Assembly (NCBI RefSeq): GCF_014280965.1
Contig: NZ_JACODZ010000003.1
Span: forward strand, 372,001-436,000
Direction of reading: 5' to 3'
DNA: 64,000 bases
Source: Echinicola salinicaeni
Lineage (GTDB): Bacteria > Bacteroidota > Bacteroidia > Cytophagales > Cyclobacteriaceae
Positions 17,792 through 26,618 of the stretch are shown one piece after another. The notes beneath the pieces were generated by a model. The model was not told where the DNA came from, searched no databases, and was given only the letters and a program-made list of their open reading frames with translations. Within the stretch, counting starts at the first letter, position 1; every line of letters starts with the position of its first letter. The position numbers and the translations under genes were made by a program.

Positions 17792-19186
17792 ATGATAAAA
17801 CTATTAATTGGAACACTGAGTTTGCTTTTATCAGTATCCACCATTTTAAATGCGCAAAGCAATGCGGTAGTACCTATACCCACACAGGCTCAGCTAGATT
17901 GGCAAAATGCGGAAATGGTTGCCGTTTTTCATTATGACCTTCACGTTTTTGATGGGCTTAAATACAACCAGGCACAAAACAGAATTACTCCAGTTCCTGA
18001 TTACAATATTTTTAATCCCGAAAAGCTGGATACCGATCAATGGATAAAATCCATTAAGGATGCAGGTTTTAAGATGGCAATTCTAACAGCTACTCACGAA
18101 ACGGGTTTTGCCCTTTATCAAAGTGACGTGAATCCTTACAGTTTAAAGGCGGTTAAATGGCGTGATGGGAAAGGGGATATTGTTCGTGATTTTGTAAACT
18201 CTTGCCGAAAGTACGGTATAAAGCCAGGGATTTATATCGGGATTCGTTGGAATTCATTTTATGGGGTATATGACTTTAAGGTAAATGGTGATGATGCTTT
18301 TGCGGAGAATCGCCAAAAGCATTACAATCGTGTTTGTGAGGGTATGGTTGAGGAGCTGATGTCTCGATATGGAGATTTGGCAATGGTATGGTTTGATGGC
18401 GGTGCCCACGGACCGGAAAAAGGAGGGGCCGATATATTGCCCATTGTAAACAAATACCAAAAAAATATCATCTTTTATCATAATACCCAGCGTGCAGATA
18501 TTCGTTGGGGGGGCAGTGAATCTGGTACTGTGCCTTACCCAAGTTGGGGAACCTTTCCGTTTCCCTATTCCCACTCCACCAACCAAGAAGTGATTTTTAA
18601 AAATAATTTTCAGCTATTAAAAGAAGGCGACCCCGATGGGGAATATTATATGCCTGCCATGAGTGATGCACCATTACGAGGATATAATGGGAGGCATGAA
18701 TGGTTTTGGGAGCCTGATGATGAAGCAGGCATTTACCCCTTGGAAAATTTAATGAAAATGTATTGTAATAGTGTAGGCCATAATACCTCTTTGATTATGG
18801 GGCTGACCCCAAATGCTGATGGTTTACTTCCCGAGCCCGACGTGAAACGATTAAAAGAGTGGGGCGATGAAATAAATAGGAGGTTCTCCACTCCTTTGGC
18901 CTCAACTTCTGGAGCAGGTAAAGTCTTTAATATAAAATTAGCCAAAGGGCAAAAAGTCAATCAAATTGTGTTGATGGAGGACATCGCTAAAGGAGAGCGT
19001 GTCAGGAAGTTTGGTTTAGAGGGGAAAACAAAAGAGGGATGGCAAACGATTTTTGAAGGCTCCTGTATCGGGCATAAGTTTATCCATAGTTTTGATTCCC
19101 AAGTTTATTCTAAATTGAGACTTAAGGTTTTAGAATCCAAAGGAGAAGCCCAGATCCAATCCATGGAAGCCTTTCATGTAGAATAA
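17792..19186 (+). CDS. GH29 alpha-L-fucosidase (copy 2)
   Basis: 464 aa, signal peptide (~1-21). Same domain order as the GH29 at 15160 and alignable over the full length (WQNAEMVAVFHYDLHVF, MVWFDGGAHGPEKGG with D202, GYNGRHEWFWEPD, SVGHNTSLIMGLTP). The near-identical frame and position suggest a local duplication. Substitutions near the active-site face (CWDMHVF to FHYDLHVF) may alter specificity. The SGNH esterase follows after 16 bp. Confidence 0.92.
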   Translation: MIKLLIGTLSLLLSVSTILNAQSNAVVPIPTQAQLDWQNAEMVAVFHYDLHVFDGLKYNQAQNRITPVPDYNIFNPEKLDTDQWIKSIKDAGFKMAILTATHETGFALYQSDVNPYSLKAVKWRDGKGDIVRDFVNSCRKYGIKPGIYIGIRWNSFYGVYDFKVNGDDAFAENRQKHYNRVCEGMVEELMSRYGDLAMVWFDGGAHGPEKGGADILPIVNKYQKNIIFYHNTQRADIRWGGSESGTVPYPSWGTFPFPYSHSTNQEVIFKNNFQLLKEGDPDGEYYMPAMSDAPLRGYNGRHEWFWEPDDEAGIYPLENLMKMYCNSVGHNTSLIMGLTPNADGLLPEPDVKRLKEWGDEINRRFSTPLASTSGAGKVFNIKLAKGQKVNQIVLMEDIAKGERVRKFGLEGKTKEGWQTIFEGSCIGHKFIHSFDSQVYSKLRLKVLESKGEAQIQSMEAFHVE

Positions 19187-19202
19187 CAAAAACAGTATTA
19201 TC

Positions 19203-19916
19203 ATGATGAAAAAAAGTTTGTTTTTAGTAATAGTGCTTTTAGGAGGATTGTTTGTCCTTTGCGGTTTTGAAGCAAATAGCTCGGATCATAAAATAAAGAA
19301 AGTGGCTTGTATTGGGGACAGTATAACCTATGGTGCTCGACTTGAAGATAGGGATGCAGATTCTTATCCCGCTCAATTACAAGAATTGCTTGGTAATCAG
19401 TATGCCGTATCGAATTTTGGTGTAGGTAGCTGTACACTGATTAGAAAAGGCATACCAACCGTTTGGGACCAACTCTCTAAAATTAAAGCGTTAGAGCCCG
19501 ATATGATTATCATTAGTCTGGGGACAAATGATACTTGTGGTATGGGGACCTGTGGTAACAGGAAGTGTTGGGAATATCAAGATGAATTTGAGGCCGATTA
19601 CCGAGCCTTGGTTGCTGAGCTAAAAACATTAAGGTCCAAGCCCAAAATTTGGATTTGTGCGCCTTCTCCTATGGTTTTGGAAACCCCTGGTCTGGATGAT
19701 GATCGTGTGAAGGGACTGACCATACGTAAGCCAAGGCTACAGCAATTGATTGGATATATCAAAGAGGTAGCTGATGATGAAAATTTAGGGTTTATTGATT
19801 TGAATACCCCTCTGGACCACAAACCTGGGCTATTTACGGAGAAGGATGGGGTTCATCCCAATAAAGCTGGGTATCGGGCTATTGCTGAATTGGTGTACAA
19901 GGGTATTAAACAGTAA
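19203..19916 (+). CDS. SGNH-hydrolase (acetylesterase-like), exported
   Basis: 237 aa with an N-terminal hydrophobic signal (~1-25); two adjacent ATG codons (19203 and 19206) are both possible starts. Blocks: CIGDSITYGARL (catalytic Ser), NFGVGSCTL, IISLGTNDTCG, and DGVHPNKAGYRA with Asp/His. It resembles the esterases that act on O-acetylated sugars or sialic acid. Tightly spaced in the PUL operon (16 and 20 bp to its neighbours). It is the second esterase of the locus, which suggests a heavily acylated substrate. Confidence 0.85.
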   Translation: MMKKSLFLVIVLLGGLFVLCGFEANSSDHKIKKVACIGDSITYGARLEDRDADSYPAQLQELLGNQYAVSNFGVGSCTLIRKGIPTVWDQLSKIKALEPDMIIISLGTNDTCGMGTCGNRKCWEYQDEFEADYRALVAELKTLRSKPKIWICAPSPMVLETPGLDDDRVKGLTIRKPRLQQLIGYIKEVADDENLGFIDLNTPLDHKPGLFTEKDGVHPNKAGYRAIAELVYKGIKQ

Positions 19917-19936
19917 ACAGGTAGAAAGCATAAATA

Positions 19937-21391
19937 ATGAGTATAAAACTTATCAAGAGCATCTTTATTATAAATTTAATTTTACTTGTGGGATGCGATA
20001 GCAAGGTGGAGGAAAAAAAGCCCAATATTTTATTTGTTTTAGTTGATGATTTAGGCTGGAAGGATTTGGGATATACAGGTAGTACCTTTTATGAAACCCC
20101 CAATATTGATCAACTGGCTGCAGAAGGGGCTGTTTTTACCAATGCTTATGCCGCCTGCCCAGTATGTTCTCCTTCGCGTGCAGCGATCATGAGTGGGAAA
20201 ACACCTGCTCAATTAAACCTTACAGATTATATTCCAGGAAACCGGAGTTATGGGCCACATAAAGACCAAAAATTAACTTCCCATCCCTTTAAGCTCCAAT
20301 TAGATTTGGGAGAGTATACTATTGCTGAACAGTTAAAGGATGCAGGTTATAAAACCATGATAGCAGGGAAGTGGCATCTTGCAGAGGAGGAAAAATATTA
20401 TCCACAATTCCAGGGCTTTGACTTAAACATAGGGGCAAATAGAACAGGGCATCCAGCTGGAGGTTATTTTTCACCCTATAAGAATCCAGAACTGACAGAT
20501 GGTTATGAAGGGGAGTATTTGACTGACCGTTTAACGGATGAGGTAATCAGTTTTATAGAACAAAATAAGGAACAGCCCTTTTTTGCCTACCTCTCATTTT
20601 ATACGGTTCATTTGCCCATGCAAGGGAAACCGGATAAGGTGGCAAAATACCAGGAAAAGCTTAAGAAAACAGATTTCTTCAATGAGGAGTTTGATAGAAC
20701 TGGAAAGACTTGGGTGAAAAAACAGCAGAATATGCCTCATTATGCGGCCATGGTGGAAAGCATGGATGAAAATGTGGGGCGAATTCTGGAAACATTGAAA
20801 AGGCTTCAGTTAGAAGAGAATACAATAATTGTTTTTACATCTGATAACGGGGGAATGGCGACAAGTAATCGTACCGATAATATTCCGACGAGTAATCTAC
20901 CGCTTAGAGCTGGAAAAGGGTATCTGTATGAGGGAGGAATCCGCGTGCCTATGGTGATTAAATATGCAGATAAATACAAAGGCAAAACCTATGATTTTCC
21001 GGTTTCTGGGATGGATTTTTATCCAACCTTATTGGATTTCGCTCATGTAAAACCTTCTCGAGGAATGGGGTTAGAAGGAGTAAGTATCAGACCCTTGCTG
21101 GAGAAGAAAGAACTGGAAGAACGGCCTATTTTCTGGCATTACCCACATTATAGCGGAGGATTGGGAGGAAGGCCTTCTGGAGCCGTTAGAATGGGAGATT
21201 ATAAGTTGATTGAGTTTTATGAGGATATGCATTGTGAATTGTACGATGTCAAAAATGATATAGGCGAAAACCAAGATTTGGTCAATACCTATCCTGAAAA
21301 GGTGAAAGAGTTAAGAGAAATGTTACATCAATGGCGAGAAAATGTAAATGCCCAAATGCCTTATCCCAATCCCAACTATAAGAATGACTAG
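19937..21391 (+). CDS. S1-family sulfatase lipoprotein
   Basis: 484 aa, lipobox (LLVGC near residue 23). Alkaline-phosphatase fold with the metal-binding DDLGWKDLGYTG block and the formylglycine site CSPSR (C77) in CPVCSPSRAAIMSGKTP. AGKWHLAE and FTSDNGGM follow at the expected spacing. It needs a formylglycine-generating or anSME maturase, which is not in this window. It removes sulfate from the PUL glycan, probably exo-acting. Subfamily not assigned. Confidence 0.94.
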   Translation: MSIKLIKSIFIINLILLVGCDSKVEEKKPNILFVLVDDLGWKDLGYTGSTFYETPNIDQLAAEGAVFTNAYAACPVCSPSRAAIMSGKTPAQLNLTDYIPGNRSYGPHKDQKLTSHPFKLQLDLGEYTIAEQLKDAGYKTMIAGKWHLAEEEKYYPQFQGFDLNIGANRTGHPAGGYFSPYKNPELTDGYEGEYLTDRLTDEVISFIEQNKEQPFFAYLSFYTVHLPMQGKPDKVAKYQEKLKKTDFFNEEFDRTGKTWVKKQQNMPHYAAMVESMDENVGRILETLKRLQLEENTIIVFTSDNGGMATSNRTDNIPTSNLPLRAGKGYLYEGGIRVPMVIKYADKYKGKTYDFPVSGMDFYPTLLDFAHVKPSRGMGLEGVSIRPLLEKKELEERPIFWHYPHYSGGLGGRPSGAVRMGDYKLIEFYEDMHCELYDVKNDIGENQDLVNTYPEKVKELREMLHQWRENVNAQMPYPNPNYKND

Positions 21392-21422
21392 TAGAAGTAA
21401 TAAAATTGTTAAAAATCGCCCA

Positions 21423-23717
21423 ATGAATAGCTTGAAAGTGAAAGCAATGGTTTTTTTTATGAGCGTGATAGGTATCATGTCATGCCAGGAGAAAGCAGAG
21501 ATGATAAAATTTTCTGATCATGACTTGGTATTTGATAGTATTCCAAAAGTTTGGGACGAAGGTATTCCCTTGGGGAATGCTTTTATTGGGGCGCTGATAT
21601 GGCAGAAAGAAGATAAGTTGAGGATGTCACTGGATCAGGTGGATTTATGGGATATGCGTCCCATGGAAAATATCCAAAGTGAAAAATTTAGTTTTAAATG
21701 GGTTTATGATAAGGTCCTGGAGGATGATTATAAAGCTGTTCAGGATGCTTTTGACGTTCCTTATGATAATAATCCAGCTCCATCTAAAATTCCCGGTGCA
21801 GCTCTAGAGTTTGATTTGGCCAAAATGGGGAAAGTAAAAGACATTGGCCTGCATTTAGACAATGCAGTTTGTCAGGTACAGTGGGAAAATGGGGCAAACA
21901 TGCAAACATTTGTCCATGCCAATAAGAATGTTGGATGGTTTGTGGTAAGTGGGGCTGATGCTTCTTTTGTCCCGGAATTGGTACCTCCAGTTTATGAAAA
22001 ACCTGCGGATAAAGATGATGGTCCGGTTACCGGGCTTTCTCTGTCCAGATTAGGTTATCAACAAGGTGCTGTAACCAAAACAGGGAATAAATTGGTATAT
22101 AACCAAAAAGGTTGGGGCGATTTTTATTACCAAGCAGCGGTTAAATGGAAACAGGAAGGGAATAGAATGATTGGGGTTTGGGCCTTAACTTCATCAATGG
22201 ATGAAGGAAATGCATCGGACATAGTGGATGAAGCATTGGCATCTCAATTGGACAAATCTAAAGCGACACATGTGCGTTGGTGGAAAGACTATTGGTCTCG
22301 TTCCAGCATCAATATCCCAGACCCTTTATTGGAAAAGCAGTATTATAATGAAATGTATAAGTTTGGGTCTGCTACAAGATATAATTCTTATCCCATTTCA
22401 TTGCAGGCAGTATGGACGGCGGACAATGGAAAACTACCACCTTGGAAAGGTGATTACCATCATGACCTTAACACCCAGTTAAGTTATTGGCTTACTTATA
22501 CGGGAAATCAATTAAGCGCCGGAATGGGTTATTTAAATACATTATGGGATCAGCGCAGTGTTCATAAACAATATACCCAAGACTTTTACGGAACATCCGG
22601 ATTAAATGTACCTGGAGTAACCACGCTCACGGGAGAGCCAATGGGAGGGTGGATACAGTATGCGTTTTCACCTACCGTTTCAGCTTGGTTGGGCCATCAT
22701 TTTTATTTGCATTGGAAATATTCCATGGACGAAAACTTCCTTAGGGAAAGGGCCTATCCTTATTTAAAGGATGTAGCCACCCATTTAGAGGAAATTTCTA
22801 TTGTTAAAAAAGGAGTTAGAACACTACCTCTAAGCTCAAGCCCTGAAATTTATGATAATAGTGTAAATGCTTGGTTTAAGGATATCACCAATTATGACTT
22901 GGCTTGTATGTCTTTTGCATTCAGGGCTGCAGCGGAAATGGCATCAGAATTAGGTTTGGAGGAAGAGGCAGAACATTGGCAAGAGTTAAGGGAAGAACTC
23001 CCTGCTTACGATCTGGACGATACAGGAGCACTTACCTTTGCTAAGGGGCATCCATATAATGTGTCTCATCGTCATTTTTCTAATGTCATGGCTATCCACC
23101 CTTTCGCAAATATCGATTGGAGCGATGGTGAAGATGCTCAAAAGATTATTAAGGCGACCATAGAAAAACTGGAAAAAGTGGGGCCAGATTATTGGACTGG
23201 ATATTCTTATAGTTGGTTTGGCAATATTAGGGCACGGGCCTTTGATGGAGAAGGGGCGGCCCGTTACTTACGTGATTTTGCAAATTCATTTTGTCTGAAA
23301 AACACCTTTCATGTAAATGGGGATCAGTCGAAATCCGGAAAGTCTAAATTTTTATACCGTCCTTTCACCTTGGAAGGCAATTTTGCCTTTGCTTCAGGAA
23401 TTCAGGAGATGTTAATCCAGAGCCATACAGGAATTATTAAAATATTTCCAGCTATTCCGAAAAATTGGGATAATATAAGTTTTACTGATTTAAGAACTTA
23501 TGGTGCTTTTCTTGTATCTGCAGAAAAAGAAAACGGTCAGCTAAATTCTGTAAAGGTCAAATCAGAAAAAGGAGGATTGTTAAAACTTGATAACCCTTTT
23601 AAGACTAAAGATATCTTGATAAAAGATTCGAAGTCCTATAAGTGGGAGGGCAATGTTTTGGTAATAGAAACGCAGCCTGAGGAAATGATAGTCATTGAAC
23701 TAAGCAGTAATTCTTGA
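21423..23717 (+). CDS. GH95-family alpha-L-fucosidase/galactosidase
   Basis: Start set at ATG 21423: upstream in-frame ATGs at 21348 and 21384 overlap the sulfatase gene and lack a signal, whereas 21423 gives a lipoprotein signal (FFMSVIGIMSC). 764 aa: N-terminal beta domain (~25-270) with 'WDEGIPLGNAFIGALIWQ', then an (alpha/alpha)6 barrel with 'WTADNGKLPPWKGDYHHDLN' and 'QLSYWLTYTGNQL', and a C-terminal beta domain. GH95 inverts alpha-1,2-L-fucosides or alpha-L-galactosides. It is the last gene of the PUL, before a bidirectional terminator. Confidence 0.88.
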   Translation: MNSLKVKAMVFFMSVIGIMSCQEKAEMIKFSDHDLVFDSIPKVWDEGIPLGNAFIGALIWQKEDKLRMSLDQVDLWDMRPMENIQSEKFSFKWVYDKVLEDDYKAVQDAFDVPYDNNPAPSKIPGAALEFDLAKMGKVKDIGLHLDNAVCQVQWENGANMQTFVHANKNVGWFVVSGADASFVPELVPPVYEKPADKDDGPVTGLSLSRLGYQQGAVTKTGNKLVYNQKGWGDFYYQAAVKWKQEGNRMIGVWALTSSMDEGNASDIVDEALASQLDKSKATHVRWWKDYWSRSSINIPDPLLEKQYYNEMYKFGSATRYNSYPISLQAVWTADNGKLPPWKGDYHHDLNTQLSYWLTYTGNQLSAGMGYLNTLWDQRSVHKQYTQDFYGTSGLNVPGVTTLTGEPMGGWIQYAFSPTVSAWLGHHFYLHWKYSMDENFLRERAYPYLKDVATHLEEISIVKKGVRTLPLSSSPEIYDNSVNAWFKDITNYDLACMSFAFRAAAEMASELGLEEEAEHWQELREELPAYDLDDTGALTFAKGHPYNVSHRHFSNVMAIHPFANIDWSDGEDAQKIIKATIEKLEKVGPDYWTGYSYSWFGNIRARAFDGEGAARYLRDFANSFCLKNTFHVNGDQSKSGKSKFLYRPFTLEGNFAFASGIQEMLIQSHTGIIKIFPAIPKNWDNISFTDLRTYGAFLVSAEKENGQLNSVKVKSEKGGLLKLDNPFKTKDILIKDSKSYKWEGNVLVIETQPEEMIVIELSSNS

Positions 23718-23796
23718 AGGAGTTTTCAAAAAAGTAACGCTAACAGAAAATGTTGATTTATTAGTGTTTTATTCGTTTTAGAAATCACATAAAATT

Positions 23797-23826
23797 GAAA
23801 GAGATGGGAGTTATCCCATCTCTTTC
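23797..23826. terminator. bidirectional terminator between convergent GH95 and GH105 genes
   Basis: Perfect 13-bp stem (GAAAGAGATGGGA with TCCCATCTCTTTC, loop GTTA), T-rich on the right and A-rich on the left, so it can serve both strands. Confidence 0.9.
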
Positions 23827-23879
23827 TTTATTTGTGCCCGATTTATATTTTGCTCACAAATGGGACACAAGATGATTTC

Positions 23880-25004
23880 TTACTCCACCAATTTATACAT
23901 CTCAGATGCAGCCAAGAGAAAGCATCCCAGGCCATAATCTTCAAAATCAGGTTTGCTGGTGTAAGTTACCGGTTGGCCATCTTTGGGTTCTTTTCCGGTG
24001 CCCTGCAGGTAGCCTAAGTAGCCATTGTCATGGATGGCTTCTTTTGAAATGGCATTCCAGGCTTTGGTGATGGCCGGCATATAGACCTCTTTTTCCAAAA
24101 GTCCATTATTGACACCCCAGGCCATACCATAAAGGAAAAGGGCGGTTCCGGAAGTCTCCTTGCCTTCAAAGTGGGTAGGGTCATGTAAACTCACATTCCA
24201 GAAACCATCAGTCCTTTGAACGGTCAAAACGGCTTTAAGCATGCGTTGAAGCATTTGTACATATTCAAAGCGATGAGGATCATCCTGAGGCAAGAATTCA
24301 AGGGTACGGACCATGGCAGCGACTACCCAACCGTTGCCCCTTGACCAATAGCAATCATTTCCATTAGGTTCTTGATAAGGAGGAAGAAAGTCTTTGTCCC
24401 TCCACCACAAATTATCCTGGGGATTAAAAAGCCCTTGAGTTACCTTGGTGTCCATGTACATTTCATACATTCGCTCAGCATATTTCCTGTCGCCAGTTAA
24501 GCTGGTCAATTGTGCAAAAACCGGCATGGCCATCTGTAAGGCGTCGATCCAATCCCAGTCATTGATTTTATATGTTGCTATCATATCATCAACTGAAGAT
24601 TGTATCTTCTGTATTCTTTCTGGTTGTGGGTCTATTTCATACAACATGATATAGGTTTGGCCTGCGCAGTGGTTGTCAGCATGACGGGTTTGGGTGCCGT
24701 TTCTTAATCCCCAATTATGCGCTTCTCCCCATTTTACGGCATAGTCATAGTAGGCCTTGTCATCTTTCAGCGCATAAAGTGCCATCAGTCCTTCATAGTA
24801 TACTGCTCGGGTCCATAGGTTACTGGATCTTTCTTTATTGGTGATGACATTGACCCCTGGGTCGGGCCATTTATTCATCAAATATTGATTGGTCAAGACC
24901 ATTTGGTCCATGATCTCTTTTTGGCTAGGTAGTTCTTGGGCTTTTGAAATTCCGATCAAAGAGATCAGTAATAGGCTAAATGCAATGGATTTTTTAATGT
25001 GCAT
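23880..25004 (-). CDS. GH105 unsaturated rhamnogalacturonyl/glucuronyl hydrolase
   Basis: 374 aa with signal peptide (~1-22, ISKAQ). (alpha/alpha)6 barrel with family blocks ADNHCAGQTY, WIDALQMAMPVFA, CYWSRGNGWVVAAMVRTLEF and TSGTALFLYGMAWGVNNG. GH105 enzymes open the 4,5-unsaturated uronic acid left at the non-reducing end by pectin lyases. It is transcribed away from the exo-rhamnogalacturonan lyase group that follows, but the activities are linked: the lyase product is this enzyme's type of substrate. Confidence 0.93.
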   Translation of the reverse strand: MHIKKSIAFSLLLISLIGISKAQELPSQKEIMDQMVLTNQYLMNKWPDPGVNVITNKERSSNLWTRAVYYEGLMALYALKDDKAYYDYAVKWGEAHNWGLRNGTQTRHADNHCAGQTYIMLYEIDPQPERIQKIQSSVDDMIATYKINDWDWIDALQMAMPVFAQLTSLTGDRKYAERMYEMYMDTKVTQGLFNPQDNLWWRDKDFLPPYQEPNGNDCYWSRGNGWVVAAMVRTLEFLPQDDPHRFEYVQMLQRMLKAVLTVQRTDGFWNVSLHDPTHFEGKETSGTALFLYGMAWGVNNGLLEKEVYMPAITKAWNAISKEAIHDNGYLGYLQGTGKEPKDGQPVTYTSKPDFEDYGLGCFLLAASEMYKLVE

Positions 25005-25346
25005 TATTTTTTAATTTATCATGTTTGATTTTAATCTGTATTAAGTCGGTACATTTTTCTAAATCGACTTTTCACATAAAATTAATCTCTTAAGATAAAT
25101 TGTTTGTACTGTAATATCCTGTTCAGAACTGTTGTTTGTTAAAATATTGATAATGAATTGATTTTGTGTTTTTTTATGAGGTGGTATATAATGAAGTACA
25201 AAAAATAATTATTCCAATAAAATATTATAAAAACATAATAATGCGTTTTGTGTTGTTAAATAAGCATTTTAAATAATTCGTCAATGTGTTTGTCAAAAAA
25301 TAAAGAATCACATATATTAAGGAAATATTAACAATCACCCAGAGCC
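25005..25346. other. divergent intergenic region, AT-rich
   Basis: About 340 bp between the GH105 gene and the small ORF at 25347. No gene seen; it should contain both promoters. Confidence 0.45.
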
Positions 25347-25517
25347 ATGAAGTATTTGAAAATGAAACAAGGGACCAGTTTAAGCTGGAAAACAAAGCTG
25401 TTAGTCTATTTGGCTACTCTTTTAATTTGTGTACTTGCTGCTAATTTCAGAACAGAGATTCAGCAGATCACTGGAAGCTCCTACAGTGAAAATGTAGAGA
25501 TTTCAGCTATTGAATAA
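25347..25517 (+). CDS. small (56-aa) membrane or exported protein
   Basis: ATG at 25347 to TAA at 25515-25517. It has a basic N-terminus (MKYLKMKQGTSLSWKTK), one hydrophobic segment (LLVYLATLLICVLAANF, residues ~19-35) and a polar tail rich in Ser and Glu. A strong terminator follows 25 bp later, which supports a dedicated short transcript. I do not recognise a family. It stands alone upstream of the pectin genes. Confidence 0.55.
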   Translation: MKYLKMKQGTSLSWKTKLLVYLATLLICVLAANFRTEIQQITGSSYSENVEISAIE

Positions 25518-25542
25518 CACATAAAAATTAACTGTATTTATA

Positions 25543-25581
25543 AAAACGGCGAGATCTCAGGTCTTGCCGTTTTCTTTTTTT
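25543..25581 (+). terminator. Rho-independent terminator of the small ORF
   Basis: AAAACGGCGAGA pairs with TCTTGCCGTTTT (one G-T pair) around a 7-nt loop, followed by C and a run of T. Confidence 0.88.
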
Positions 25582-25840
25582 AGTATTTCCAAGGGAGTTG
25601 ATTATTTTTCAAGCATAACACCTCAGTAGAGTTTAGCGGATTTTTATTTCTACTTTGACACACAAAGTAATTGTACAGCAGTGGTGGTGCTGCTTTGCCG
25701 TATTGAGAGGGATGGCCTTGGCTAATACCTTATATTGAAGCACTTTATTTCATATAGTTACTGATTTCGAAGGGTATATATAAATCCATTGGTAATTTGG
25801 TAGGGCAATATTGCAAAGCGACCAAAATTTTATTTTAAAT

Positions 25841-26581
25841 ATGAAAAGAATCCGTGTAAACCTTTCATTCTTCATTATAGGTATTTTTCTGGCTTCCTGT
25901 ACCTGTTCTGTGAACTCTAAAAGTTCCATTACAACTAAAGTGAGAACAGAGACCGTATTATTCGAGGACGATTTTTCTAAGCCTTTGGATGAGGCTATCT
26001 GGAAAGTGGAAATGGATAAGCAGGGGAATTCATCCGTGGATATAGAAGGAGGAAAAATGGTGATGGATACCAAGGGTGGCGTCACGGTTTGGCTGAATAA
26101 GAAGCTGAATGGAAATGTTGAAATTACCTATAAAAGGAAGGTGGTGATGGCTGATGGGGAAAATGATAGACTGTCGGATCTTAATCAATTTTGGATGGCC
26201 ACAGATCCCGAAAATGAAAACCTTTTTACCCGTAATGGAAAGTTCAAAGAATATGACGCTTTGAGTATGTACTATGTCGGTTTTGGAGGGAACGAAAATT
26301 CCACTACCCGATTCAGGGAATATCAAGGTGATGGTGAGAGGGAGTTGATTTTTGAACTGAATGATGGTGAACATCTTTTGACGCCTAATCACTGGTATGA
26401 TATCAAGATAAAAGTAGAAGATGGATGGGTTGGATTTTGGGTAGATGGAGAGCTGTTCTTTGAATACAAAGATAAGACGCCATTACAAGAGGGGTATTTT
26501 GGCTTTAGACAAGTGTGGTCCCACCAAGAAATTGATGATTTTAAAATTGTAGAAATTTCAGAAAGCATTCAGGAAAACTGA
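25841..26581 (+). CDS. DUF6250-type lipoprotein (lectin-like jelly roll)
   Basis: Start set at ATG 25841 rather than 25811, giving 246 aa with a lipobox (IFLASC). The mature part is a single beta-sandwich: 'FEDDFSKPLDEAIWKVEMD', GGKMVMDTKGGVTVWLN, 'DLNQFWMATDPE', then HWYDIKIKVEDGWVGFWVDG. This matches DUF6250 proteins, which accompany rhamnogalacturonan lyases in Bacteroidota. No catalytic residues are known for it. The lyase gene starts 37 bp after its stop, so the two are probably one transcript. Confidence 0.78.
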   Translation: MKRIRVNLSFFIIGIFLASCTCSVNSKSSITTKVRTETVLFEDDFSKPLDEAIWKVEMDKQGNSSVDIEGGKMVMDTKGGVTVWLNKKLNGNVEITYKRKVVMADGENDRLSDLNQFWMATDPENENLFTRNGKFKEYDALSMYYVGFGGNENSTTRFREYQGDGERELIFELNDGEHLLTPNHWYDIKIKVEDGWVGFWVDGELFFEYKDKTPLQEGYFGFRQVWSHQEIDDFKIVEISESIQEN

Positions 26582-26618
26582 TTGTGAAAATAATAAACCG
26601 AAAATACCTATTTGATTT

